64,000 nt of DNA, taken from NCBI GenBank assembly GCA_021848825.1, contig JAJZTQ010000001.1, positions 1 through 64,000 of the forward strand. The letters are read 5' to 3'. Below are positions 24,867 through 34,089 of this stretch, piece by piece (positions within the stretch are counted from its first letter, which is position 1; every line of letters begins with the position of its first letter). The notes beneath the pieces are model-generated. The model had not been told where the DNA came from and did no database searches. It worked only from the letters and a program-made list of their open reading frames with translations. Position numbers and translations under genes: made by a program. This DNA comes from Pseudomonadota bacterium (GTDB taxonomy: Bacteria > Pseudomonadota > Gammaproteobacteria > Burkholderiales > JABEVD01).

Positions 24867-27086
24867 TCACATGTCGACCGAGACAGTCAGCTCGTAGTTG
24901 CGCTCCGGATAAACGAAGTACATCGCTTCGCCGGTGGTGCTGTCGTTGGTCGGGGCATCGTAGACATTGTTATAGTTGAAGATGTTGTTGATCTGGAAGC
25001 CGACCTTCACATCCTTCGCCCAGCTGCCGAGATTCTTGAACTCGTAGCTCGTGTTGAAGTTGGTCACGGTGAAGCCGCCGAAGTAGATCGGATTGCCGTT
25101 GACATCCGTTGCTATGCCGTAGCGACCGCCGACGTATTTGGCGATGAGGGAAGCATAGGCAGGCCCTTGATTGTAGATTGCGCCAGCTGTCGCCGTAGTC
25201 TTCGCCACATCCGGGAGAAAGCCGGGCGTGCTCAGCGTGTAGTTGTTGATGGCATAATTGCCGTAGAGGCTGAATCCCTGACCCAAGTAATAGGTCGCTT
25301 CGCCTTCGACGCCGTTGTATTTCACGCCTCCCGTGTTCTGATAGCAGGTATAAACGCCGCAGGCGACCTTCGTTGCCTGATTGGTGAAGTCTATCTTGTA
25401 GATGTCGCCTGACAAGGTCAGCTGCCTGCTCTTCCAGGTGGTGCCGATCTGGTAGTTCTGGGTCGATTCAGGATTCAGCTCTCCAGGCAGAGGCGTCGTG
25501 GTGCCTTTTGCAGGGAAGAAGGCATTCAGATTGGGCGCAAGGAAGCCTTCGGCATACTGCGCATAGGCGCTCCAGTTGGGCTGGATCATGTAATGCGCAA
25601 CCAGGGCGGGCAGCGCCTTGGCCCATGATTGCTCCGTATTCAGCGGGTCGCCCGTTGCGCCCTGGTTGACTGCAGCATCGAGGGTCCTTCTGAAATAGGC
25701 GTATTTCACGCCTGGCGTGACCGTCAGCGCATCCGTGGCTTTCCAGTCATACTGGGCATAGGGCTGGAGCGTGGTCAGGGAGTCGTTCATGATCCTTCCG
25801 CCTCCGAAAGGATTGTCGATGACGATTCCGCCGGTCGTTGCATCGGTATTCCATGCCTGACGGACGTTGTTCTGGCGGTCCATCCAGATGCCGAAATCGA
25901 GGCTGTCCTTGCCGAAGGATTCGGAAGCCTTGAAAATGTCGCCCCAGGAACGGTAATTCATGAACATCGCGCCGCCCGGAACATCACCCACGGCATTGGC
26001 GACAGCGTTGGGACCCACAATCGTTGCGGCAGTTGCGTTGGGTTGGTTGATGCCAACGCCCAATCCATTGAAACCATTGTGATAATAGGCGTAGGTGTAG
26101 GCCTTGTTGTCGATCTTGAGGCTTCCCTGGGTGGTGTTCAGGCCGACGTATTCGAAATCGCTCCTGATTTCATCGTAGTTGTAGCAGGCGCAATCCTGGC
26201 TCATCGGATTGTTGCTGAGGCCGTAATTCTTGCCATAAGTCGCGATGGTCGAAAGGGTCGCGCCATAGGGAACGTTCTGGTGAATGGTGTTCTGCATCGT
26301 GACGAAGGTCAGGACCGTATTGTCGCCTACGGGCTTCACGTACTTGACGAAGAGATTGCCGCGATCCTGTTTCGCATTCGTCAGGTAGCCGTCTGTCTGG
26401 GCTTTCCTGTAGTCGACGAAGGCGGAGGCGTCGCCGAAGTTCTTCATCACGCCAGTGTCGAATTCACCGCCCACCATCCTGGTATTCCAGCTTCCGACTG
26501 TTGCGTAAGGGGTGAAGGTGCCTGCTGCAAGCGGATCCTTCGAGCGGACTGCGATCGTGCCGCCGAAGGTTGCGTCGCCGATATTACTTGCGTCCCCGGG
26601 TCCGCGATCGACGACGATTCCGCCGATATCCTGGGCCATGAAGTAAGAAGTCGAATGATGCGTGAAGTCGTTCGAATCGCCCCATGGAATGCCGTCGAAG
26701 GTGACGTTGTACTGGCCGTCAGAAAAGCCGCGGATATAGGGACCGCCTGACTGCGATTCCATCATGCCGGGGCCGTTGGGGTCGATGCTGTAGACGGATG
26801 GCGCGATGTTGATGATGTCGGTGTAATTGGAAGTCGCCGAAGCGTTCTGCTGGATGTATTGCTGGCTGATGATCGACTGGGGCTGGGTGGAAACGAGGGA
26901 ACCCTGGGTCGGCGCCACATAGGGAGCGGATTCCTTGCCGTATGCGGTGCTGCTGTCGCCGCCCGTTCCGACCTGCGCCGTGCCTACGTCGATTGTCGTC
27001 TGGGCGCAGGCATTGCCTGCCACGAAAAGGCTCCCCAGGACCAGCTGAGCAATTTTTTTTCTTCTGAAATTGAATGCGTTGCGCAC
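24867..27086 (-). CDS. TonB-dependent outer-membrane receptor
   Basis: The 739-residue protein has a signal peptide (cut near ACAQ, residue 29), a TonB-box-like TTIDVGTAQV, a plug domain (about 55-190, with GPYIRGF and a DGIPWGD loop) and a 22-strand barrel ending in an aromatic-rich strand (YPERNYELTVSVDM). The substrate cannot be read from sequence. It is the first gene of receptor-exbB-exbD-tonB-phosphodiesterase, and a PHO-box-like array lies 72 bp upstream, so an organic phosphate compound is the best guess (inference). Confidence 0.88.
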   Translation of the reverse strand: MRNAFNFRRKKIAQLVLGSLFVAGNACAQTTIDVGTAQVGTGGDSSTAYGKESAPYVAPTQGSLVSTQPQSIISQQYIQQNASATSNYTDIINIAPSVYSIDPNGPGMMESQSGGPYIRGFSDGQYNVTFDGIPWGDSNDFTHHSTSYFMAQDIGGIVVDRGPGDASNIGDATFGGTIAVRSKDPLAAGTFTPYATVGSWNTRMVGGEFDTGVMKNFGDASAFVDYRKAQTDGYLTNAKQDRGNLFVKYVKPVGDNTVLTFVTMQNTIHQNVPYGATLSTIATYGKNYGLSNNPMSQDCACYNYDEIRSDFEYVGLNTTQGSLKIDNKAYTYAYYHNGFNGLGVGINQPNATAATIVGPNAVANAVGDVPGGAMFMNYRSWGDIFKASESFGKDSLDFGIWMDRQNNVRQAWNTDATTGGIVIDNPFGGGRIMNDSLTTLQPYAQYDWKATDALTVTPGVKYAYFRRTLDAAVNQGATGDPLNTEQSWAKALPALVAHYMIQPNWSAYAQYAEGFLAPNLNAFFPAKGTTTPLPGELNPESTQNYQIGTTWKSRQLTLSGDIYKIDFTNQATKVACGVYTCYQNTGGVKYNGVEGEATYYLGQGFSLYGNYAINNYTLSTPGFLPDVAKTTATAGAIYNQGPAYASLIAKYVGGRYGIATDVNGNPIYFGGFTVTNFNTSYEFKNLGSWAKDVKVGFQINNIFNYNNVYDAPTNDSTTGEAMYFVYPERNYELTVSVDM

Positions 27087-27158
27087 TATTTTCTCCCGAT
27101 GTGGTTTGGATTGATTGAAAACATGGGACGGAATTTACGCACTTAGACTTAGGAGAAC

Positions 27159-27187
27159 ATGAAAGAATTGTGACGGGTTTGTTACAG
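27159..27187 (-). promoter_or_regulatory. PHO-box-like triple repeat upstream of the receptor operon
   Basis: On the minus strand three heptamers are spaced exactly 11 nt apart: CTGTAAC, CCGTCAC and CTTTCAT, with AT-rich 4-nt linkers AAAC and AATT. The PhoB consensus is CTGTCAT repeated every 11 nt with such linkers; matches are 5, 5 and 6 of 7. The site sits where PhoB would replace the -35 element of the receptor promoter. Confidence 0.6.
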
Positions 27188-27254
27188 CTGGCTCTCGATG
27201 GGCGGAGCTTGCCTATAATTGAAAGTTGGGAGGGAACAGCGGGAATGGCAAATG

Positions 27255-27281
27255 CCAAGGGCCTGCATTGCAGGCCCTTGG
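27255..27281 (-). terminator. Strong hairpin after the lipoprotein gene
   Basis: CCAAGGGCCTGCA and TGCAGGCCCTTGG are perfect 13-bp arms around a single T, just past the lipoprotein stop. No T-run follows on the minus strand (it reads CATTTGCC), so it may be an atypical terminator or an RNA-stabilising structure isolating this gene from the receptor operon. Confidence 0.5.
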
Positions 27282-27284
27282 TGT

Positions 27285-29138
27285 TTAGAAGTACTTGTTG
27301 GTCACGACGATCATGCCGTTGAGATTGGTCTCGACCGTGACAATGCCTGACGTTGGAGAAGTCAGTCCTGTTGCGTTGATGCTTAAACTGTATGACGTCG
27401 CGGAGGGTGAGAGTTGCGGGCTCTGGAACGGCTGCAGCGAACCCAATGCAACGCCAAGATAAATGGAAGAAGCATCTGCAGGCATCGTCCAGGTTGCAGA
27501 CGCGGTTTGCGTCGGCGTTGTCACGAAGCTCGAACTGCTGGCTGGGGTGATGTTCGTGATGATCGGGAAGATGAAAGCCGTCAGGTTTGCATTTCCGATG
27601 TCGGCAACGGAATAGGGCGCCTGATCGAGCCTGTCAGTATAGGCTGGAACGGCTCCCCCCGTGAATGTCGTGGTATACACCCCCCCGGAGGCGAGGATCG
27701 AACCCGAAGCGGGGTTGGAATTGAAGCATGGGGCCGTGCTGTTTGTGGGCAGCAGCGTGCAATCCTTGAGGAAATAGCTGCTGGTCGCGGAATAATAGGG
27801 ATCGTTGATGATGAAGTGCGACTGCCCGGATACGTAGATCAGGTTGACCCCGGCCGCAGGCAGGCCCGGCCCCGTTACGGTCGCTGCCGTCACTCCTGCT
27901 GTGTGGGCTGGCGCGGCATCCACGGATAGCGCGAGCAGCCGTTCGTAGGCGACAGGGCTGCTCAAGGGGACCGTTTTCGAAATGACAGGCTGGATGGTGA
28001 AACCGAACGGGCGCTGGTCTCCAGCGATTTGCCATCCTCCAGGGCAACTTCCCGTCGATGTACCGGTCGGCGTCATTTCAGTGAGTCCCAGCGTGCTCTG
28101 CCCCGCAGTGAGGTAGATCCAGACCGAAGTCGGGTTGTTGCTCGCGTCGAATGACACGGGATGAATGAGTGCATCATAGGCAGATGCCCCTCCCAGGATT
28201 TTCATCCCTGTGCTTGCCACGCCGCCTGACGAGACGTCCGTCGAGAGCGCAGTTGCTTCTGTCGAGCGGTTGTTGCCGTCATTGAGCACGGTCGGGGCGA
28301 GAAAGTTGGAAACCTGGCCCGCTGAAGGGATTGACGTCGAATAAAGGCTCTGCAACGAAGCCAGGCACATGTCGATGTTTTTCAGCGCAGCTGCCAGGTT
28401 CTGTGCCTGCGCAAGCGCGGTTGCATTGTAACTGCCTGCGGAGGGTGTGGCGGCGGACCCCACCGTGGACGAAAGCGTGACCGAACCCAGCACCGTGCCG
28501 ACCCCTGCCAGGCTGATGTTTGCAGTCTGCCCCATTATCGGTGCGTCGACGGTCAAGGCGTCCAGCACGGCATCGAGCCCCGTGTTGTTGGCGGAAAAAG
28601 AAGTCGTTCTGAGGTCGACCAGGGAAGATACATTCATCTGCGTCAGAAGCGGGACGATCATGGTCTTGATTGTCGTCTGGGCGGATGAAAGATTGTTGAA
28701 CACGGTGGAATAGGTCGGGCAGCCTGAGCAGATCGATTCCAGATCGTCGCCCGTAACGCCTGAGGCCAGCGCCACCATCAGCTCGGTGAGCGGAGTGATG
28801 TTTACGTTGCCGCTTGTGGTGTCCGAAGTGTCACCCATCGAATGAAGCGTGACCGGTTTTCCGCCGGAGATGCCGATCGCCGTGAGGAGATAGGGGCTGG
28901 TCAGACCGGCGACCGTGACAGTGTAGGTGCCGTTGCCGTTGATCACGGCGGGAATGGAGGTTTTTCCAGTCTGGTCCTTCGCATAGACGATTCCCTGGAT
29001 GGGCGCGCCCGAGGCTGCAACGCCCGAAACGAGGACGCCTGAAGGGATGGGCAGGCTCGAGGCGCCTCCGCCTCCCCCTCCGCCACAGCCGGCGAGAAGA
29101 ACAACGACAGCCAGGATGCCAAGGAATTTCCCAAACAT
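27285..29138 (-). CDS. Large Ser/Thr/Gly-rich surface or periplasmic lipoprotein
   Basis: The 617-residue product has a lipoprotein signal with lipobox LAGC (Cys18) followed by seven Gly. A first domain (about 32-110) resembles carboxypeptidase-regulatory/Ig-like folds found in bacterial lipoproteins (SGVAASGAPIQGIVYAKDQTG, NGTYTVTV). The remainder is rich in Ser, Thr and Ala with a few Cys pairs (SICSGCPTYS; others near 360 and 460). No enzyme motif is recognised. It is transcribed alone and separated from the receptor operon by a hairpin. Confidence 0.7.
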   Translation of the reverse strand: MFGKFLGILAVVVLLAGCGGGGGGGASSLPIPSGVLVSGVAASGAPIQGIVYAKDQTGKTSIPAVINGNGTYTVTVAGLTSPYLLTAIGISGGKPVTLHSMGDTSDTTSGNVNITPLTELMVALASGVTGDDLESICSGCPTYSTVFNNLSSAQTTIKTMIVPLLTQMNVSSLVDLRTTSFSANNTGLDAVLDALTVDAPIMGQTANISLAGVGTVLGSVTLSSTVGSAATPSAGSYNATALAQAQNLAAALKNIDMCLASLQSLYSTSIPSAGQVSNFLAPTVLNDGNNRSTEATALSTDVSSGGVASTGMKILGGASAYDALIHPVSFDASNNPTSVWIYLTAGQSTLGLTEMTPTGTSTGSCPGGWQIAGDQRPFGFTIQPVISKTVPLSSPVAYERLLALSVDAAPAHTAGVTAATVTGPGLPAAGVNLIYVSGQSHFIINDPYYSATSSYFLKDCTLLPTNSTAPCFNSNPASGSILASGGVYTTTFTGGAVPAYTDRLDQAPYSVADIGNANLTAFIFPIITNITPASSSSFVTTPTQTASATWTMPADASSIYLGVALGSLQPFQSPQLSPSATSYSLSINATGLTSPTSGIVTVETNLNGMIVVTNKYF

Positions 29139-29235
29139 TTACCGCCCCCATGCCATGAATTGTGGTTTCCTGAAATGTATTCCATTTTTCTCTTCCTGTC
29201 ACGCTGTAAGAACTCCCAGGTCTTTCAATCTTTCC

Positions 29236-29241
29236 TATAAT
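29236..29241 (+). promoter_or_regulatory. TATAAT -10 element
   Basis: A perfect TATAAT lies 70 bp before the ATG of the PAS-GGDEF-EAL gene at 29312. No good -35 is visible; CTGTCAC and CTGTAAG occur just upstream but at 8-nt spacing, so they are not a PHO box. Confidence 0.4.
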
Positions 29242-29311
29242 CAGAATCTTGGGGCCATTTCAGAGCGGATTCGTCTTGGAGAAAGAAATAAGGATCAGGG
29301 GAGTGCTTTAC

Positions 29312-31912
29312 ATGGGGCTTGCACTGGTGCTTTTCGCTCTGGTCCTTGCCCTCTTGCCGATGCCGAGATATGCGGTCGCCTTGCTGGTTTTTTCTGCCGG
29401 TTTTTCCGCCATGCTGGCCGCGCGCCGCACCGCAGGCATGCTCGAGGAAGACGCAAATACGCGCAGGGAGAACCTGGCGCTGCTCGACAGCGTGATCGCG
29501 AATTCGCCTTTGGGTATCAGCATCACCGACAGGGAAGGGCGCATGATCAGGATCAACAAGGCATTCTGCAGCCTTCTGGGTTATTCCGAAGAAGAACTGC
29601 AGAATCGCAATTTCCGGGGCATCACTCATCCGGAAGATCTGGCCAAGTGCAATGCGAACATCAGATCGCTGCTGGATGGTGAAATTCCTTCCTTCAGGCT
29701 CGAGAAGCGCTATCTGAAAAAGGGCGGAGGCGAAATCTGGGCGCAGCTGACCTCGAGCGCGCTGAAGGACGATATCGAGGAGGCGAAATACGTCATCTCG
29801 CAGATAGAGGATATCACCGATCGAAGACAGGCCGAGAAAGCCTACCTGGATGCGGCTGCGCGTTACAGGACGCTGCTCGATGCCACTTCGGACGGATTCT
29901 GGGCGGTCGAACTGGAAACGGGAAGGCTGGTCGAGGTCAATGATGCCTATGCGGCCATGAGCGGTTTCGAAAGCGAGGAACTGCGAGAATTGAGGGTTTC
30001 TGACCTGGAAGCCAATGAAAAGCCGGAAGAAGTCGGCGAGCATATACTGAAAGTCGTCATCCAAGGACATGACCTTTTCGAAAGCCGGCACAGGAAGAAG
30101 GGAGGCGGCTATTTCGATGTCGAGGTCAGCGCAGTCTATGAACCCGAATCGAACCTCATCATCTGTTTTCTCAGAGACATCACGGAGCGGAAGTTCACTG
30201 AAAATCAGCTCAGGCTGTTCCAGAGGGTATTCGAGAACAGCGGCGAAGGCATCATGATCACCGACAGCGAAAACAGGATAGAGAAGGTCAATCTCGCCTT
30301 TACCCGCCTCACCGGTTATCGCCAGGACGAGGTATTGGGCAGGAATCCCAGCATTCTTTCTTCCGGCCTGCAGGACAGGGAATTCTATGTCGCGATGTGG
30401 GAAAGGCTCGCCAACGAGGGATTCTGGCAGGGGGAAATCTGGGATCGAAGGAAAAACGGCGACACCTATCCGAAATGGCTTTCGATATCGGCGATAAGGA
30501 ACGAGAAGGGCGAGGCGGTGAATTATATCGGCAGCTTTGCCGACATTGCCGAACTGAAAAGGGCCGAAATAGAAATCGAGAAGCTGGCCTATCACGACAC
30601 ATTGACCGGACTGCCAAACCGTTTTAGCCTGCTCGCCAAGCTCGAGCAGGCGATCGCCAAATCGAGGCGCAACCAGACCAGGCTTGCGCTGATGTTCATC
30701 GATCTAGACAGGTTCAAGATCATCAATGACACGCTCGGGCATCACATCGGCGACATGCTGATCGCACAGGTCGGAAATCGCCTTCACAACTGCATCAGGG
30801 AAAGCGATGTCGTGGCGAGGCTGGGCGGGGACGAGTTCGTCGTGCTCATCACGGAAGTCGCCTCCCAGCATGACGTTGGGCTTGTCGCACAGAAGATACT
30901 CAAGGACTTTTCGCAGGCCTATCTCATCGACGGCTTCAGCCTCTTCACCACGCCCAGCATAGGCATCAGCATCTATCCGGACCATGGGGACAATATCAAT
31001 GTCATCATGAAGCATGCCGATGCCGCCATGTATCAGGCGAAAAGCGAAGGCGGAAACGGCTTCAGGTATTTCGAGGAGGCCATGACAAGGAAGAGCTCGG
31101 AGCGTCTCGATTTGGAGAACGGGCTGAGAAGCGCGCTGGAAAATGGCGAGTTCGAACTCCATTATCAGCCCCAGGTGTCTGCGGAAGGGAAGATCAGGGG
31201 GCTGGAGGCGCTCGTCAGATGGCGCCATCCTGAATTCGGCCTGGTTCCGCCTGACCGCTTCATCCCGATCGCGGAGGAAACAGGCATGATACAGGGCCTG
31301 GGCAAATGGGTGCTCGAGGCTGCAAGCAGGCAGATGAAGCGATGGCTGGATAAGGGCTGCAGCCCGATGCGCATCGCGATCAACGTTTCCTCGCAGGAAT
31401 TCCTGCAGACGGGCTTCCCGGAATCCGTCTCCGGCATCATAGCGGACGTCGGAATCAGGCCGGAACAGGTCGAACTCGAAATCACCGAAAGCGCCGCGAT
31501 GTCCCATCCGGAGAAGATAATCGGCATCATGCATGCGCTGAAGGAAGCATCCTTCAGGCTTTCCATAGACGATTTCGGGACGGGATATTCCTCGCTCGCC
31601 TATCTCAAGCTTTTCCCGATCGACCAGATCAAGATAGACAGATCGTTCATCAAGGACATCGCCGTCGATTCGAACGACATGGCGATCACCGTTTCCACCA
31701 TAGGGCTCGCCAGAAAGCTGGGACTCGAGGTGGTCGCCGAGGGGGTGGAAAGCAGGCACCAGTCGGAAATCCTCTTTTCGCACGGCTGCGACCTCATCCA
31801 GGGATACGCATTCAGCAGACCGATTCCGGCGGAAGAAATCGAAAGGCTTCTGGCCCAGCCTATTCTTCGGCCTGCAGCACCGTTCAAAGGCGAACCGGAA
31901 AGCCTGAAATAG
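29312..31912 (+). CDS. Membrane-anchored PAS3-GGDEF-EAL protein
   Basis: The 866-residue product has two N-terminal membrane helices with almost no periplasmic loop (about 3-45), three PAS domains (about 60-180, 185-305, 310-430), GGDEF (LGGDEF, 504-509) and EAL (E632 in GLEALVRWRHP; DDFGTGYSS; KIDRSF). Both catalytic motifs are intact. The ATG at 29312 is preferred because GGGGAG precedes it by 8 nt; an in-frame TTG at 29249 has no ribosome site and overlaps the promoter. Confidence 0.88.
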   Translation: MGLALVLFALVLALLPMPRYAVALLVFSAGFSAMLAARRTAGMLEEDANTRRENLALLDSVIANSPLGISITDREGRMIRINKAFCSLLGYSEEELQNRNFRGITHPEDLAKCNANIRSLLDGEIPSFRLEKRYLKKGGGEIWAQLTSSALKDDIEEAKYVISQIEDITDRRQAEKAYLDAAARYRTLLDATSDGFWAVELETGRLVEVNDAYAAMSGFESEELRELRVSDLEANEKPEEVGEHILKVVIQGHDLFESRHRKKGGGYFDVEVSAVYEPESNLIICFLRDITERKFTENQLRLFQRVFENSGEGIMITDSENRIEKVNLAFTRLTGYRQDEVLGRNPSILSSGLQDREFYVAMWERLANEGFWQGEIWDRRKNGDTYPKWLSISAIRNEKGEAVNYIGSFADIAELKRAEIEIEKLAYHDTLTGLPNRFSLLAKLEQAIAKSRRNQTRLALMFIDLDRFKIINDTLGHHIGDMLIAQVGNRLHNCIRESDVVARLGGDEFVVLITEVASQHDVGLVAQKILKDFSQAYLIDGFSLFTTPSIGISIYPDHGDNINVIMKHADAAMYQAKSEGGNGFRYFEEAMTRKSSERLDLENGLRSALENGEFELHYQPQVSAEGKIRGLEALVRWRHPEFGLVPPDRFIPIAEETGMIQGLGKWVLEAASRQMKRWLDKGCSPMRIAINVSSQEFLQTGFPESVSGIIADVGIRPEQVELEITESAAMSHPEKIIGIMHALKEASFRLSIDDFGTGYSSLAYLKLFPIDQIKIDRSFIKDIAVDSNDMAITVSTIGLARKLGLEVVAEGVESRHQSEILFSHGCDLIQGYAFSRPIPAEEIERLLAQPILRPAAPFKGEPESLK

Positions 31913-32252
31913 CGCATTCCCAGGGCATCGTGTATTTCCGTCAGCCCGATCTGGACCCTGTCTATCCCCGGGCTTCGGAAATCAGATCCCTTCTTGCCGA
32001 AACGGACGCCAGGATTTTACCCGGATAGGGAAGGTCGCTCACACGGCCTTCCGTTGGTCATGTCTGCGCGCTCGTTTCCGTCAATTCCACGATCAGGAGC
32101 AACCTGGATGCGCTAGCCGTTCGGGTTTGCATTGGGATTGTTACAATGTAATCAGGATAACCGTAGTTTGTCATGAAACTGTAAAATTTAGGCTGTATTC
32201 TCGCGATGGAGTCGCAGCGATGTCGAGGCGCACTCTTGAAAACAGAGGAAAT
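31913..32252. other. Intergenic leader of the EAL-CBS-GGDEF gene
   Basis: No gene is supported. In the first 100 bases one plus-strand frame (GIVYFRQPDLDPVYPRASEI..., ending at a TAG near 32027) has coding-like composition and could be a fragment of an old gene, but no family is recognised. The right half is AT-richer and carries a PHO-box-like repeat and a -10 candidate. Confidence 0.4.
32168..32201 (+). promoter_or_regulatory. Possible PHO-box promoter of the EAL-CBS-GGDEF gene
   Basis: TTGTCAT and CTGTAAA stand 11 nt apart with a GAAA linker, followed 10 nt later by TATTCT, which fits the layout of a PhoB-activated promoter (two heptamers, then -10). Matches to CTGTCAT are 6 and 5 of 7. 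The case is weaker than the one upstream of the TonB receptor. Confidence 0.35.
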
Positions 32253-34088
32253 ATGAGCGAAAAGCAGACAGGCGCGGAACAGCCGCAATATGGCGTCAGC
32301 ATGTTGCGCAATGTAATGCCTCGGATGAGTGAAGCAGAGCGCAACAGGAAGCGCCTTCTCCTGGACGACATCATCGAGAATTGTTCCCTGACCGCAGTAT
32401 TCCAGCCCATCATAGACATGGACAACGGCGCCATCATGGGTTACGAGGGCTTGATAAGGGGGCCTTCGGACAGCCCGCTCCACGCGCCCATTGCGCTGCT
32501 GCAGACAGCGGAAACGCAGGGAAGGCTTTTCGAACTGGAGAGGCTTTGCAGGAAGGTTACGCTCGAGAGCTTCCAGAGAGCAGAGCTGAAGGGCAGGCTC
32601 TTCCTCAATATCAGTCCTGAATGCCTGATCGAGCCGCTTTTCAAGGATGGCGAAACGCTCAAGCTGATCCGCGACCTGGGCATCAATCCCGACAGGATCA
32701 TCATCGAGCTCACCGAGGCGCATCCCACCTACGACTACGCCTTGCTCAGGGACGCCGTGAATCATTACAGGGAAATGGGATTCAGGGTGGCGATAGACGA
32801 TCTGGGAGAGGGTTTCTCGAACCTGAGGCTCTGGTCCGAACTGAACCCGGATTTCGTCAAGATCGACATGCATTTCGTCCAGGGCATCAACCAGGATTCG
32901 GTCAAGCACCAGTTCGTCAGCTCCATCCAGCAGATCGCAGAGAGGACGCAGACCAAGGTCATTGCGGAAGGCATAGAAACCTATGCCGAACTCGCGGTCA
33001 TCAAGAATCTGAACATCGCGCTCGGCCAGGGCTACCTGATCGGAAGGCCGAACGCAAACCCCATCGTTTCCGTGCCGACCGAAATCGTCCAGGCGCTGAC
33101 GAAGTCATTCAAGGGAAGGGGGCTCTTCCAGAAAAATGCAGTGGCCAGGAAAATCCTCAGGGAAGTCGTGCCTGTTCCTTCGAGCGCGCCGAACCAGGCG
33201 GTTTTCCAGATTTTCACCGAGAATCCGGAACTGCATTCCCTGCCTGTCGTCGACGACATGACCCCAGTCGGGCTCCTGAAGCGGCATCAGATCATCGAGA
33301 ATTTCGCGAAACCATTTGTCCACGAGCTTTTCGGGAAGAAGCATTGCGCCACGATGATGGATTCTTCGCCGATGATCGTCGACCAGAACATCAGCCTTCA
33401 CGAATTGAGCAACCTGATCGTCTCGTCTGGAAGGCATCATCTTCTCGACGGATTCATCATCACGAGCCAGGGAAAGTATGCCGGGATGGGTACAGGCCAT
33501 GACCTCATGAGGGAAATCACGGAAATCCAGATCAATACGGCGAGGTATGCGAATCCTCTCACGCTTCTTCCCGGCAATGTGCCGATCAACGAGCATATCG
33601 ACATGCTGCTCGAAACGGGCGTATTCTTCTGCGCCTGCTATTGCGACCTGGATAATTTCAAGCCGTTCAACGATGTCTACGGATACAGGCGAGGGGATGA
33701 CATGATCCAGTTCTGCGGCGAGGTGCTCTCGGAAATCTGCGATCCGGAGAGGGATTTCATCGGGCATATCGGGGGGGACGATTTCATCATTCTTTTCCAG
33801 AGCCAGGACTGGCAGAAGCGCTGCGACGAAGCGCTTGTCCGCTTCGACATGCTGAACGCGAGGTTCTTCACTGACGAGCATTTGCGGGAAAAGGGGTTCA
33901 TGACGCAGGACAGGCGGGGAGAGAAGATCTTCTTTCCGCTGACCAGCCTTTCAATAGGCGCCGTGCCTGTCGTGCCCGGAACCTACGATACCCATCATGA
34001 AATCTCGGAAGCGGCTGCGACGGCGAAGAAGAATGCAAAGAAGACGATGGGGAGCAGCCTTTTCGTCGAAAGGCGAAAGAATGCCTGA
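32253..34088 (+). CDS. EAL-CBS-GGDEF signalling protein
   Basis: The 611-residue cytosolic protein has reversed order: EAL (about 25-275), a CBS pair (about 310-435) and GGDEF (about 450-600). The EAL signature is EGLIRG (E65), with ELTEAHP, DDLGEGFSNL and KIDMHFVQG; the cyclase signature is GGDDF at 507-511, with Asp for Glu. Retained acidic residues mean activity cannot be ruled out. The start MSEKQTG is chosen for its AGAGGA ribosome site; in-frame starts exist at 32220 and further up. It converges with the fimV-like gene, 1 bp apart. Confidence 0.85.
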   Translation: MSEKQTGAEQPQYGVSMLRNVMPRMSEAERNRKRLLLDDIIENCSLTAVFQPIIDMDNGAIMGYEGLIRGPSDSPLHAPIALLQTAETQGRLFELERLCRKVTLESFQRAELKGRLFLNISPECLIEPLFKDGETLKLIRDLGINPDRIIIELTEAHPTYDYALLRDAVNHYREMGFRVAIDDLGEGFSNLRLWSELNPDFVKIDMHFVQGINQDSVKHQFVSSIQQIAERTQTKVIAEGIETYAELAVIKNLNIALGQGYLIGRPNANPIVSVPTEIVQALTKSFKGRGLFQKNAVARKILREVVPVPSSAPNQAVFQIFTENPELHSLPVVDDMTPVGLLKRHQIIENFAKPFVHELFGKKHCATMMDSSPMIVDQNISLHELSNLIVSSGRHHLLDGFIITSQGKYAGMGTGHDLMREITEIQINTARYANPLTLLPGNVPINEHIDMLLETGVFFCACYCDLDNFKPFNDVYGYRRGDDMIQFCGEVLSEICDPERDFIGHIGGDDFIILFQSQDWQKRCDEALVRFDMLNARFFTDEHLREKGFMTQDRRGEKIFFPLTSLSIGAVPVVPGTYDTHHEISEAAATAKKNAKKTMGSSLFVERRKNA

Positions 34089-34089
34089 C

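Noticed and set aside
29190-29212. PHO box before the gene at 29312
   Set aside because: CTGTCAC and CTGTAAG are 8 nt apart, not 11, so PhoB spacing fails.
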